A stretch of 31,235 bases of DNA, taken from contig JAZNIW010000061.1 in NCBI GenBank assembly GCA_045577695.1, forward strand, positions 1 to 31,235. Reading direction: 5' to 3'. The position numbers and the translations under genes were made by a program. Below the pieces are notes generated by a model that searched no databases, was not told where the DNA came from, and saw nothing but the letters and a program-made list of their open reading frames with translations. Source of the DNA: UMGS1279 sp045577695 (lineage in GTDB: Bacteria > Bacillota > Clostridia > Oscillospirales > Acutalibacteraceae). This document shows positions 1-7,345 of the stretch, piece after piece (the first letter of the stretch is position 1; each line of letters begins with the position of its first letter).

Positions 1-30
1 TATGCTCTACTTTTTTTCTTTTATTTCATT

Positions 31-139
31 TTTTCTTCGTAGGCTCTACTTGGTTACCCCAACATTTATTATAGAGCCTTTTTATTTTAATTTTTCTTCG
101 TAGGATCTACTTGGTTACCCCAACATTTATTATAGAGCC
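31..139. repeat. Two-copy 61-bp-period tandem repeat with nested inverted repeats
   Basis: Two 48-bp copies (31-78 and 92-139) differ by a single base and are separated by a 13-base T/A-rich spacer. Copy 1 has outer arms GGCTCTA (42-48) and TAGAGCC (72-78), and an inner TTGG/CCAA pair around TTACC, so it could fold as a nested hairpin. In copy 2 the left arm has one change (GGATCTA), which weakens the outer stem. A CTCTAC at 5-10 before a T-rich stretch suggests that a further, partial copy starts left of the window. The repeats lie just upstream of a + strand terminator, so they are probably in the 3' untranslated region of an unseen upstream gene. Function unknown. Confidence 0.85.
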
Positions 140-147
140 AAATAATA

Positions 148-186
148 CCGCCACCTTAGAACTTAATCTAAGATAGCGGGTTTTTG
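148..186 (+). terminator. Rho-independent terminator of an upstream + strand gene
   Basis: An inverted repeat with CCGC...CTTAGA (from 148) pairing to TCTAAG...GCGG (to about 179) is followed by a T run at 181-185. The orientation means that a transcript entering from the left edge of the window ends here. Confidence 0.75.
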
Positions 187-289
187 TTTGTATTAGAGTT
201 TACACCTTGACGGCAAAGCCGCCGCTAAAGAAGTAGGAGTTCGTCCAATACACGTTTGGTGAGATTTGCCAAGAAAATCCGAACCTTTT

Positions 290-460
290 GGTCGAGTCGC
301 TATGTTGAAATTAGCACAAGACCATAAGATAAATTGGGTGCCGATCCCCACGAATGGTGGAGCAACAGCACCCAAAGATGAACTATGTGGTCGAGTTACT
401 GTTTTTAGACCAGCACAAGACTTTAGAACGAATTGGATGCCGAGCCTCTCGGCTGGTGGA
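290..460. repeat. Degenerate 99-bp-period tandem repeat ending inside the 3' end of ssrA
   Basis: Bases 290-361 and 389-460 align without gaps at roughly three quarters identity, with a period of 99 bp. Shared blocks include GGTCGAGT, AGCACAAGAC and TGGTGGAG. The last block of the right copy is the reverse complement of the tmRNA CCA end, so one unit overlaps the RNA gene. A weaker, uncertain third unit may lie at about 191-262. Both strands stay open over much of the region, but no ribosome binding site or recognisable protein was seen, so it is treated as non-coding. The rest of 187-453 holds nothing else I can support. Confidence 0.7.
439..453 (-). other. Short GC hairpin directly after the tmRNA CCA end
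   Basis: GCCGAG and CTCGGC form a 6-bp stem with a 3-base loop, starting at the base after the encoded CCA on the - strand. No U tract follows, so it is more likely a 3' processing or stability hairpin than a complete intrinsic terminator. Confidence 0.5.
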
Positions 461-800
461 GGCGAGGGGAATTGAACCCCTGTCCAAAAATTAATCCATA
501 CGGTTTTCTCCGGGTGCAGGTGATTGTTAAAATTCCCTCACCCTTTGGTCAAACACCAAACCAAAGGGGTCGGTATCCCCAAAAGCCGTGATAGGGGGAG
601 GGGAAAACCCTTATTCACGTTCACCGCTATTCGACGCCCTTGCTCAGCCGCGGTATTCCGAGGTCGGACGGCAGCCTAATTAGGCTGCGTAGGCAACTTT
701 AGAGTTGTCGTTTAATTTATAAAGTGCGGATTTTAAAGTGTGTCCGCGCCACTACCCGCTTACCGTATTTCAAAATCCCTGTCGAAACCTTTACGCCCCC
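454..800 (-). ncRNA. ssrA: Transfer-messenger RNA (tmRNA)
   Basis: tmRNA rescues stalled ribosomes by acting first as an alanyl-tRNA and then as a short mRNA encoding a proteolysis tag. The 5' end GGGGGCG (800-794) pairs with CGCCTCC before the encoded ACCA, giving a 7-bp acceptor stem with one G-U. The conserved start GGGGGCGUAAAGGUUUCGAC and a T-arm with GGUUCAAUUCC are both present. The tag frame at 712-683 reads NDNSKVAYAA and then stops at UAA, inside the perfect hairpin GCAGCCUAAUUAGGCUGC. The codon before NDN is UUA, where many tmRNAs have GCA. Length is 347 nt, normal for a one-piece tmRNA. smpB ends 27 bases upstream, so co-transcription is likely. A weak promoter candidate (TATTAT at 812-807) could also drive it. 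Confidence 0.97.
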
Positions 801-827
801 ATTTAGATAATAAGATGGTTGGAAAAA

Positions 828-1292
828 TTAACGATTTTGCTCTTTCAAAGCACGGTCAATCACGCGACTTGCTGTCTTTTTTGCAATTTCTTCCCGCTTA
901 TCGTAGAGTTTTTTGCCCTTGCATAATCCAACCTGCACCTTTACCAACGAACCTTTAAAATAAAGGGAAAGCGGGATGAGAGTTAAGCCCTGTTGTTTGA
1001 GTTGACCAAACAAACGGAGGATTTCCTTTTTGTGCATCAACAGACGACGCACTCGCAAAGGGTCTTTGTTAAATATATTGCCCTGCTCATAAGGGGAAAT
1101 ATGCATTCCCTTAATCCATAGTTCGCCATTGTCAATGCTGCACCAAGCATCTTTAAGGTTGACCCCGCCGTTGCGAAGAGATTTGACCTCTGTACCGTAG
1201 AGTTCAATGCCGGCTTCTATACGTTCCAATACAAAATAATCGTGAAAGGCTTTTTTGTTGTTGGCTATGGTTTTTGTGTTTTCCACCGACAT
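828..1292 (-). CDS. smpB: SsrA-binding protein SmpB
   Basis: SmpB binds the tRNA-like end of tmRNA and places it in the A site of stalled ribosomes. The 154-residue product matches the family in length. It shows the typical N-terminal block NKKAFHDYF, the ELYGTEVKSLRNG segment, the HISPY motif, and a basic C-terminal tail KLYDKREEIAKK that folds into the decoding site. The ATG at 1292 is only 3 bases from GGAGG. A GTG two codons downstream (1286) sits 9 bases from it and may be the true start, which would give a protein beginning at VENTKT. The gene is followed directly by ssrA on the same strand, the natural functional partner, and has a strong promoter upstream. Confidence 0.97.
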   Translation of the reverse strand: MSVENTKTIANNKKAFHDYFVLERIEAGIELYGTEVKSLRNGGVNLKDAWCSIDNGELWIKGMHISPYEQGNIFNKDPLRVRRLLMHKKEILRLFGQLKQQGLTLIPLSLYFKGSLVKVQVGLCKGKKLYDKREEIAKKTASRVIDRALKEQNR

Positions 1293-1318
1293 TCACCTCC
1301 AATCGGTTCGTTTCAAGT

Positions 1319-1347
1319 AGTATACCACATTTGATTTCTTCCGTCAA
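1319..1347 (-). promoter_or_regulatory. Sigma-A promoter for smpB-ssrA
   Basis: On the - strand TTGACG (1347-1342), a 17-base spacer and TATACT (1324-1319) match the housekeeping consensus closely. It lies 27 bases upstream of the smpB start codon. Confidence 0.85.
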
Positions 1348-1502
1348 GAAAAACACCGCGAAAAAAGACGAAGATAACTGCTTTTTAAAACTCAAATTAA
1401 ATAAATTGACTACCGAGAAAAAGCAAACCATCCATCTGATTAATTCAGCGTGAAATGGGGCATTATTAGGGGAAGGCCCCCTTTTCAAACGAAAGATTTG
1501 TC

Positions 1503-1531
1503 TTGACAATAACCTGAATTCCTTTTATACT
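1503..1531 (+). promoter_or_regulatory. Sigma-A promoter for the RNase J gene
   Basis: A perfect TTGACA (1503-1508), a 17-base spacer and TATACT (1526-1531). The predicted start is near 1538, leaving a leader of about 100 nt before the ATG at 1640. It probably also supplies some of the transcription of the long + strand gene run downstream. Confidence 0.88.
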
Positions 1532-1639
1532 AGAGTATGGATTTATATGTGATATTTATTGTGTGGGGGACGTTCCATACAAAGTTTCATAGATTGTTAC
1601 ATCAACTATTTTAACTGAATTTTGGAGGTACTTTTTTCC

Positions 1640-3514
1640 ATGGCAAGCGAGAACAAATCGAAGCAAAAAGTAGCATATCGCGGCAAAAATCATTCTGACG
1701 CAAAAAAGCAGTCTGCCGGTGGTTTTGCTTCAGCGTCAAAAAAGAATGGAAATTCTGCAACGAAGAAGGAGCAAAACAGTTCTAAAAACGAGACGAAAAA
1801 AACAAATCAAAAATCCCGTTCTTCAAATGGGGCAAAAAACAATATGCGTTCTTCGGGAAAACCCTTGCATATCATTCCGCTTGGCGGCCTTGGAGAAATC
1901 GGCAAAAATATTACTCTTTACGAATATGATGGGGATATGTTTTTGGTCGATTGCGGTATGAGCTTTCCTGATGAGGAAACCCCCGGCATTGATATTGTGA
2001 TACCTGATTTTACCTATGTTTTAAAAAATAAGGATAAAATTAAAGGATTGGTAGTCACGCATGGTCATGAAGACCATGTTGGTGCCATTCCGTATTTGCT
2101 CAAACAATGCAATATTCCAATTTACGGCACTCGCCTAACCATTGGTCTGATTGCGGCTAAATTAAAAGAACATCGTTTGATAGGTTCCGCAAAACTTAAC
2201 CCAGTCAATGCGGGGGATGTTATTTCGTTTGGAAAATTCAAGGTGGAACTGATTCACGTTAACCATTCCATTCCCGATGCGGTTGGTTTGGCCATCCATT
2301 CGCCGGCCGGTGTGGTGGTGCAAACCGGCGACTTTAAAATTGATACCACTCCCATCGATTCCAAGGTTATTGACCTCGGCCGTTTTGCAGAACTTGGACG
2401 CGCCGGTGTTCTGGCGCTACTTTCTGATTCAACGAATGCCGAGCGTCCCGGTTATACCGCTTCGGAAAGTTTGGTGGGTGAATCCCTTTTTTCGCTTTTC
2501 CAAAAGGCGGGTAAATCTCGCATCATCGTTGCTACTTTTTCTTCCAATATTCATCGCATTCAACAAATTATCGATGAGGCCGCACGCTGCGACCGTAAGG
2601 TTGCTGTTTCTGGCCGCAGTATGTTAAATGTGGTTGGAATTGCCTCGGAACTAGGCTATTTGAAAGTACCGGAAGGCCTTTTGATTGATATTGATATGAT
2701 TCATCGCTATCCGCCTGAAAAGGTGGTTGTTGTGACAACCGGTAGTCAAGGGGAACCACTTTCGGCATTGCACCGTATGGCTTTTGGGGAGCACCGTCAT
2801 GTTGGTATTGTCCCGGGTGATATGATTATCATTTCGGCTACCCCCATCCCCGGCAATGAGAAAACGGTGAGTAAAGTAGTCAACGAACTGATGAAACAAG
2901 GCGCCAGCGTGGTGTATGAAAAAATGTACGATGTACACGTATCGGGTCACGCCTGCCAAGAAGAATTAAAACTGATTTTGAATTTAGTGAGACCAAAATA
3001 TTTCATTCCGGTACATGGCGAGCAAAAGCATTTGCAAAAACACGCAGGGTTAGCCTATACGATGGGAATTCCCACCGAAAATGTTTTGGTCACCGGCATT
3101 GGCAATACCATTGAAATCACCAACCGTCAGATTCGGGTGACTGAACCGGTTCCGGCTGGTCGTATTTTGGTTGATGGTCTTGGCGTTGGTGATGTGGGAA
3201 ATGTAGTTTTGCGTGACCGCAAACACTTGGCCGAAGATGGCGTAATTGTAGTAGCTATAACAATGGATGCGGTGACCCGCGAGGTTATTGTTGGTCCGGA
3301 AGTTATCTCCCGCGGATTTGTTTATGTGCGTGAATCCGAGGAGTTAATTGAAAATGCCACCGAAGCCGCTTGCAAGGCGATTGAATCTTGTTATCTTGCC
3401 GGAGTGCGCGATTGGGGTACCATTAAGCAGCGAGTACGGGATAATGTTTCACGCTATGTCTACGAGCAAACTCGTCGAAGTCCAATGATATTGCCTATTA
3501 TTATGGAAGTATAG
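1640..3514 (+). CDS. rnj: Ribonuclease J with a long basic N-terminal extension
   Basis: RNase J is a zinc-dependent metallo-beta-lactamase/beta-CASP nuclease with endo- and 5'-3' exoribonuclease activity in mRNA decay and rRNA processing. The core begins near residue 75 with PLGGLGEIGKN. The metal-binding motif HGHEDH is at residues 141-146, and the beta-CASP and C-terminal regions complete a 624-residue protein. The first ~73 residues are low-complexity and rich in Lys, Ser, Asn and Gln. They are absent from the B. subtilis paralogues and probably disordered. I chose the ATG at 1640 because GGAGG lies 11 bases upstream; an in-frame TTG at 1622 precedes that site and so cannot use it. Whether it is the J1 or J2 type cannot be settled by eye. 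Confidence 0.95.
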   Translation: MASENKSKQKVAYRGKNHSDAKKQSAGGFASASKKNGNSATKKEQNSSKNETKKTNQKSRSSNGAKNNMRSSGKPLHIIPLGGLGEIGKNITLYEYDGDMFLVDCGMSFPDEETPGIDIVIPDFTYVLKNKDKIKGLVVTHGHEDHVGAIPYLLKQCNIPIYGTRLTIGLIAAKLKEHRLIGSAKLNPVNAGDVISFGKFKVELIHVNHSIPDAVGLAIHSPAGVVVQTGDFKIDTTPIDSKVIDLGRFAELGRAGVLALLSDSTNAERPGYTASESLVGESLFSLFQKAGKSRIIVATFSSNIHRIQQIIDEAARCDRKVAVSGRSMLNVVGIASELGYLKVPEGLLIDIDMIHRYPPEKVVVVTTGSQGEPLSALHRMAFGEHRHVGIVPGDMIIISATPIPGNEKTVSKVVNELMKQGASVVYEKMYDVHVSGHACQEELKLILNLVRPKYFIPVHGEQKHLQKHAGLAYTMGIPTENVLVTGIGNTIEITNRQIRVTEPVPAGRILVDGLGVGDVGNVVLRDRKHLAEDGVIVVAITMDAVTREVIVGPEVISRGFVYVRESEELIENATEAACKAIESCYLAGVRDWGTIKQRVRDNVSRYVYEQTRRSPMILPIIMEV

Positions 3515-3539
3515 GTTTCATTTAAGGGAGGTCCGATTC

Positions 3540-5519
3540 TTGTTTCAAAAACTTTGGAATTTTAATATTCTGTATTTGATTCTGCTTTTTGTATGCGGGA
3601 TTCAGACCGTTGCATTCTTTTTTGTTTCGGATCGTTCTTGGTTTTATGTTTCGTTGTTTTTGTTTGTGGCCTTGCTGGTATTGGTTCTGTTGCGTCTGGT
3701 AACGGTCAAGCAAAAATTGAACCATTTAATAAACAGTATGAATGATGAACAAAGCAATGCAATTTCCAATGCGCTTACCACTTTTACGCTACCGGTTTTG
3801 ATTGTTTCGGATGCCAACGAAATCGTCTGGTATAACCAATACTTTTCCGAAACGGTTTCGGCTGATTCGGATTTATTGATTGGAAAAAACATTGAGGATG
3901 TGTTAGGTGCTTCGGGACTGGCCACGCTGGAAAAAGAGGACCGGGCAACCATCTCTTATGTTAACCGTATTTTTGATGTTTATCTCTCTACCCATCTTTG
4001 GGAAAATGATACGAAGCAAAAGATTTTATTTTTTGTTGATGTAACCGATCTTCGTCGTCTAGCCAAAGAATATCGGCTCAGTCGACTTTTGGTGGCCTTT
4101 ATTGCTGTTGATAATTTAGATGATCTCACCCGCAATATGCGTGAAAGTGAGCGCAGCATTGTCGGTTCCCGCATTCAAAATGTATTGGAAGATTGGTTTT
4201 CTACCACGAATGGGTTTAGTCGAAAAATATCCGAAGATCGTTATATCTTTCTTTTTGAAGAACGTGACCTTAACACCTTTAAAGCAACAAAATTTGATAT
4301 CTTATCTCGCGTGCGGGAATTGAATTTTGAAAATCTTGGAAGGCCATCCATTTCCATCGGCGTGGGATATGGCGCCAATCTGCGTGAATGTGAAGAACAA
4401 GCCGCACAAGCATTGGATATGGCACTTGGCCGCGGTGGCGACCAAGTGGCGATAAAGAATAAGGATAACTCCTACCAGTTTTTTGGGGGAATTTCGGGTT
4501 CAAATGCAAAACGCAGTCGCGTGCGTACACGCATAGTTGCCTCTGCGCTTTTGGAATTGATTCAAAACAGCGAACGGGTTGTTTTGATGGGACATAAATT
4601 CGCCGATTTGGATTGCTTTGGTTCGGCCTATGCGTTGGCCTCGGCCATTCGTAAGCATACCGATACACCGGTCATTATTGCGGTAGATACCAAAACAGCG
4701 TTAGTATCTCCGCTTTGGAACCGAATACGGGAACTCAAGTCAAATTTATTAATTGAAGAGCCCAAAAACATCATCGAACGGGTCAACAAGCAAACCTTGT
4801 TGATTGTATTAGATACACACCGTCCTTCTATGGTAGAATGTCCTGAGTTACTGGATTTGGCCGGCACCGTAGTGGTGATTGACCATCACCGTAAGGCGGT
4901 AGATTATATTTCCGATGCCGTTATTTTTTATCACGAACCGGCGGCATCTTCAACGGCAGAAATGGTGAGTGAGTTACTGCAATACATTTCCGAAACCTCC
5001 GTTGGACGCGTCGAGGCAGAAGCGATGCTTTCCGGAATTATGCTCGACACTCGCAATTATTCGGTCAATACAGGCGTGCGTACCTTTGAGGCTTCGGCTT
5101 TTTTAAGACGGCGTGGAGCAGACCCGGTTGCGGTAAAAAAATTCTTCGCCGATTCGATGGAACATTATAAAATTAAAAACACTGTTATCGCAACGGCTAA
5201 GCAAATCGGTTCGTATGCCATTGCTGTCAATTCAGCTGAATTATCGGCCGAAAAAATGAAATTGATTTCTTCCGAAGCGGCCGACGCTTTGATGAATATT
5301 GCGGGGGTAAAGGCCTCCTTTGTGATCACACCATTTCCCACGTATATTAACATTTCGGCCCGCTCGTTTGGGGAGGTTAATGTACAATTGATAATGGAAA
5401 AACTCGGCGGGGGAGGACACCATAATATGGCGGCCTGTCAACTGAACGATGTAAGTGTAAAGCAAGCGGAAGAACGTTTACTAAATGCGATTCAGCAAGA
5501 AAAAAAGGAGAATGAATGA
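3540..5519 (+). CDS. gdpP: Cyclic-di-AMP phosphodiesterase GdpP
   Basis: GdpP is a membrane protein that hydrolyses c-di-AMP, controlling potassium/osmotic balance and cell wall stress responses. Two transmembrane segments (about residues 8-29 and 34-54) are followed by a PAS-like domain (about 75-150), a degenerate GGDEF domain (about 180-310), a DHH domain with GHKFADLDCFGSA (351-363) and VVIDHHRK, and a DHHA1 domain ending with GGGGHHNMAA. Length is 659 residues, typical for the family. The start is TTG, with GGGAGG 8 bases upstream. The stop overlaps the start region of rplI. The GGDEF motif itself is not intact, as expected for this family, so diguanylate cyclase activity is unlikely. 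Confidence 0.95.
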   Translation: MFQKLWNFNILYLILLFVCGIQTVAFFFVSDRSWFYVSLFLFVALLVLVLLRLVTVKQKLNHLINSMNDEQSNAISNALTTFTLPVLIVSDANEIVWYNQYFSETVSADSDLLIGKNIEDVLGASGLATLEKEDRATISYVNRIFDVYLSTHLWENDTKQKILFFVDVTDLRRLAKEYRLSRLLVAFIAVDNLDDLTRNMRESERSIVGSRIQNVLEDWFSTTNGFSRKISEDRYIFLFEERDLNTFKATKFDILSRVRELNFENLGRPSISIGVGYGANLRECEEQAAQALDMALGRGGDQVAIKNKDNSYQFFGGISGSNAKRSRVRTRIVASALLELIQNSERVVLMGHKFADLDCFGSAYALASAIRKHTDTPVIIAVDTKTALVSPLWNRIRELKSNLLIEEPKNIIERVNKQTLLIVLDTHRPSMVECPELLDLAGTVVVIDHHRKAVDYISDAVIFYHEPAASSTAEMVSELLQYISETSVGRVEAEAMLSGIMLDTRNYSVNTGVRTFEASAFLRRRGADPVAVKKFFADSMEHYKIKNTVIATAKQIGSYAIAVNSAELSAEKMKLISSEAADALMNIAGVKASFVITPFPTYINISARSFGEVNVQLIMEKLGGGGHHNMAACQLNDVSVKQAEERLLNAIQQEKKENE

Positions 5520-5959
5520 TGAAAGTTGTGTTACTGGCCGATGTTAAAGGTCTTGGAAAAAAAGGGGAACTCTGCAATGCTTCGGACGGATATGCCCGTA
5601 ACTTTTTGTTTCCGAAAAAATTAGCAATGGAAGCCAACGCTACGGCTATGAATGAACTCAAAAACCGTGAAGAGTCTAAGGCTCACCATCAAGCTGAGGA
5701 GAAAAAAGCCGCTCAAAAAGTGGCGGATACCATCAACGGAAAAACGGTTGTCTTGCACGCCAAGGCAGGGGAATCCGGTCGTTTGTTCGGCGCCGTAACG
5801 GCTAAAGAAATTGCCAAGGCAATCGAAGAAAACTTCGGTGTTAAGGTTGACCGTCGCAAAATGCAGGTTGCTGATATCAAACAATTTGGCGAATATACCG
5901 CACAGGTAAAATTATTAAACGGCATCACCGCTTCGGTGACAGTCGCGGTAAAGGAATAA
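5519..5959 (+). CDS. rplI: Large-subunit ribosomal protein L9
   Basis: L9 binds 23S rRNA domain V and reaches out from the L1 side of the 50S subunit. The 146-residue protein begins MKVVLLADVKGLGKKGE and has the signature NASDGYARNFLFPKKLA. A long charged connecting helix (about residues 40-75) leads to the C-terminal domain, which contains GRLFGAVTAKEIA. Two ATG codons sit in tandem at 5516 and 5519; the second is chosen because GGAG lies 8 bases before it and the family usually starts MKV. The start region overlaps the gdpP stop codon, indicating translational coupling. The gdpP-rplI-dnaB order is a conserved Firmicutes arrangement. Confidence 0.97.
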   Translation: MKVVLLADVKGLGKKGELCNASDGYARNFLFPKKLAMEANATAMNELKNREESKAHHQAEEKKAAQKVADTINGKTVVLHAKAGESGRLFGAVTAKEIAKAIEENFGVKVDRRKMQVADIKQFGEYTAQVKLLNGITASVTVAVKE

Positions 5960-5965
5960 AGAAAG

Positions 5966-7345
5966 ATGGCTGAAAACACCTTTGATTATATGAGTGAGGG
6001 CCGTCAGCTTTTCTCGGCTGAGGGCGAACAATCCATCTTGGGTTCGATTATCATTGACCCAAAATGCTTGCATCACGCCGCAACAATGCTCAAGGCAGAA
6101 TATTTTTATATTCCACAACATCAAGAAATTTATGAAACTCTAACCGAAATGTATGAAAAAAATCTACCGATTGATTTCGTCACGTTGTTAGAGCAACTTA
6201 AAAGCCGTGGTGTCTATGATGAGGCCGGTGGTAAAGCCTACCTAACCCAATTGGTCCAGATGGTACCCACCACCGCTAATCTAGACAATTATGTTTCGAT
6301 TGTAAGGGATCGCTATTTTGCCCGTAGCTTAATGAAGGCTGCACAAAGCATTGTCAAGGATATTAATGAAAGCGGTGTCGATTCCAATGGATTGTTGGAT
6401 CGCGCCGAGCAACGTATTTTTGAAATCCGTCAAGGGCGTGAAAACAGTGACTTGGTACATATTAAATCGGTCATCCAAAATGAGACCTACGATCGGTTGA
6501 CCAAGGTAGCCGATCCCGCCACTCGCGGTGATTTTATCGGAATTCCTTGCGGCATTTCTGAATTGGATAAAACCTTAACCGGTTTAAATAAATCCGACCT
6601 GATTATTTTAGGGGCACGTCCCGGTATGGGAAAAACCTCTTTTGCTTTAAATATTGCCCGCAATGTGGCGGTCAATGCCGGCAAAACGGTATGCTTTTTT
6701 TCGTTGGAAATGTCGCGTGACCAATTGGCTCAGCGGTTGCTCTCAAACGAGGCCGCCATTGAAAGCAGTCATTTGCGTGATTCCTCGTTGATGACCGATG
6801 CCGAATGGGCCCGCTTGGCACAAGCCTCTGAGCAACTTTCCAAAACCAATATTTTCTTGGATGAAACCCCTTCGATTACCGTACCGGAAATGAAGGCAAA
6901 GCTCCGTCGTTTGAATCCGACACCCGATTTGGTTATCATTGACTATTTGGGGTTGATGCGGTCTGCCACCACAAAAGAAAATCGCGTGCAAGAGGTATCG
7001 GATATTACTCGAAATCTAAAGATTATGGCGAAAGAACTGAAAATTCCGGTTTTGGTGTGCGCCCAGCTCAGTCGTGGCACCGAAGTGAAAGGGAAATCTC
7101 ACAAACCGGCTTTGTCTGATTTAAGAGAATCGGGTTCAATCGAACAAGACGCCGATATTGTTTTGTTCTTGTACCGTGAAAAATACTACGAAGTGGAAAA
7201 CACCGACCCCGAATCGGCCAGTGACCCGAATTCTGCCGAATGTATCGTGGCCAAAAACCGTCACGGTGAAATCAAAACCATTCCGCTTTATTGGGATGGC
7301 CAGTATACTCGTTTTACGGCGCCGGCAAATATTTATGAAGAATAA
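5966..7345 (+). CDS. dnaB: Replicative DNA helicase DnaB
   Basis: This hexameric 5'-3' helicase unwinds DNA at the replication fork and contacts primase (the B. subtilis counterpart is named DnaC). The N-terminal helicase-scaffold domain (about residues 15-115) is followed by a RecA-like motor with Walker A GARPGMGKTS at 216-225, a SLEMS segment, Walker B-like LVIIDYLGLM, and a QLSR motif. Length is 459 residues, as expected, with no intein. The start codon comes 6 bases after the rplI stop. A weak AAAGGAA overlapping that stop serves as the ribosome binding site, consistent with a shared transcript. Confidence 0.97.
   Translation: MAENTFDYMSEGRQLFSAEGEQSILGSIIIDPKCLHHAATMLKAEYFYIPQHQEIYETLTEMYEKNLPIDFVTLLEQLKSRGVYDEAGGKAYLTQLVQMVPTTANLDNYVSIVRDRYFARSLMKAAQSIVKDINESGVDSNGLLDRAEQRIFEIRQGRENSDLVHIKSVIQNETYDRLTKVADPATRGDFIGIPCGISELDKTLTGLNKSDLIILGARPGMGKTSFALNIARNVAVNAGKTVCFFSLEMSRDQLAQRLLSNEAAIESSHLRDSSLMTDAEWARLAQASEQLSKTNIFLDETPSITVPEMKAKLRRLNPTPDLVIIDYLGLMRSATTKENRVQEVSDITRNLKIMAKELKIPVLVCAQLSRGTEVKGKSHKPALSDLRESGSIEQDADIVLFLYREKYYEVENTDPESASDPNSAECIVAKNRHGEIKTIPLYWDGQYTRFTAPANIYEE

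Larger units (their letters stand above)
1293..1639. other. Divergent intergenic region between smpB and RNase J
   Basis: This 347-bp gap holds two back-to-back promoters: the smpB promoter at 1319-1347 and the RNase J promoter at 1503-1531. Between them, 1348-1502 is AT-rich, with one small GGGG/CCCC hairpin near 1470-1482. I see no gene there. The RNase J transcript would have a leader of about 100 nt (about 1538-1639) with no riboswitch fold that I recognise. Confidence 0.7.

Noticed and set aside
31..139. CRISPR-like repeat
   Set aside because: Only two complete copies, 48-bp repeats with a 13-base low-complexity spacer, and no cas genes.
193..475. Open frames on both strands across the 99-bp repeats
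   Set aside because: No ribosome binding site, no known domain, and the + strand frame runs into the tmRNA 3' end. The repeat structure explains the open frames better.
740..958. Small + strand open frame over the tmRNA 5' end and smpB
   Set aside because: It overlaps two well-supported genes on the other strand and has no ribosome binding site.
1204..1509. 101-residue - strand open frame across the smpB start and the intergenic region
   Set aside because: It overlaps smpB in another frame, runs through its promoter and has no recognisable features.
4279..4668. 129-residue - strand open frame inside gdpP
   Set aside because: Composition is that of an antisense shadow; gdpP is clearly coding there.
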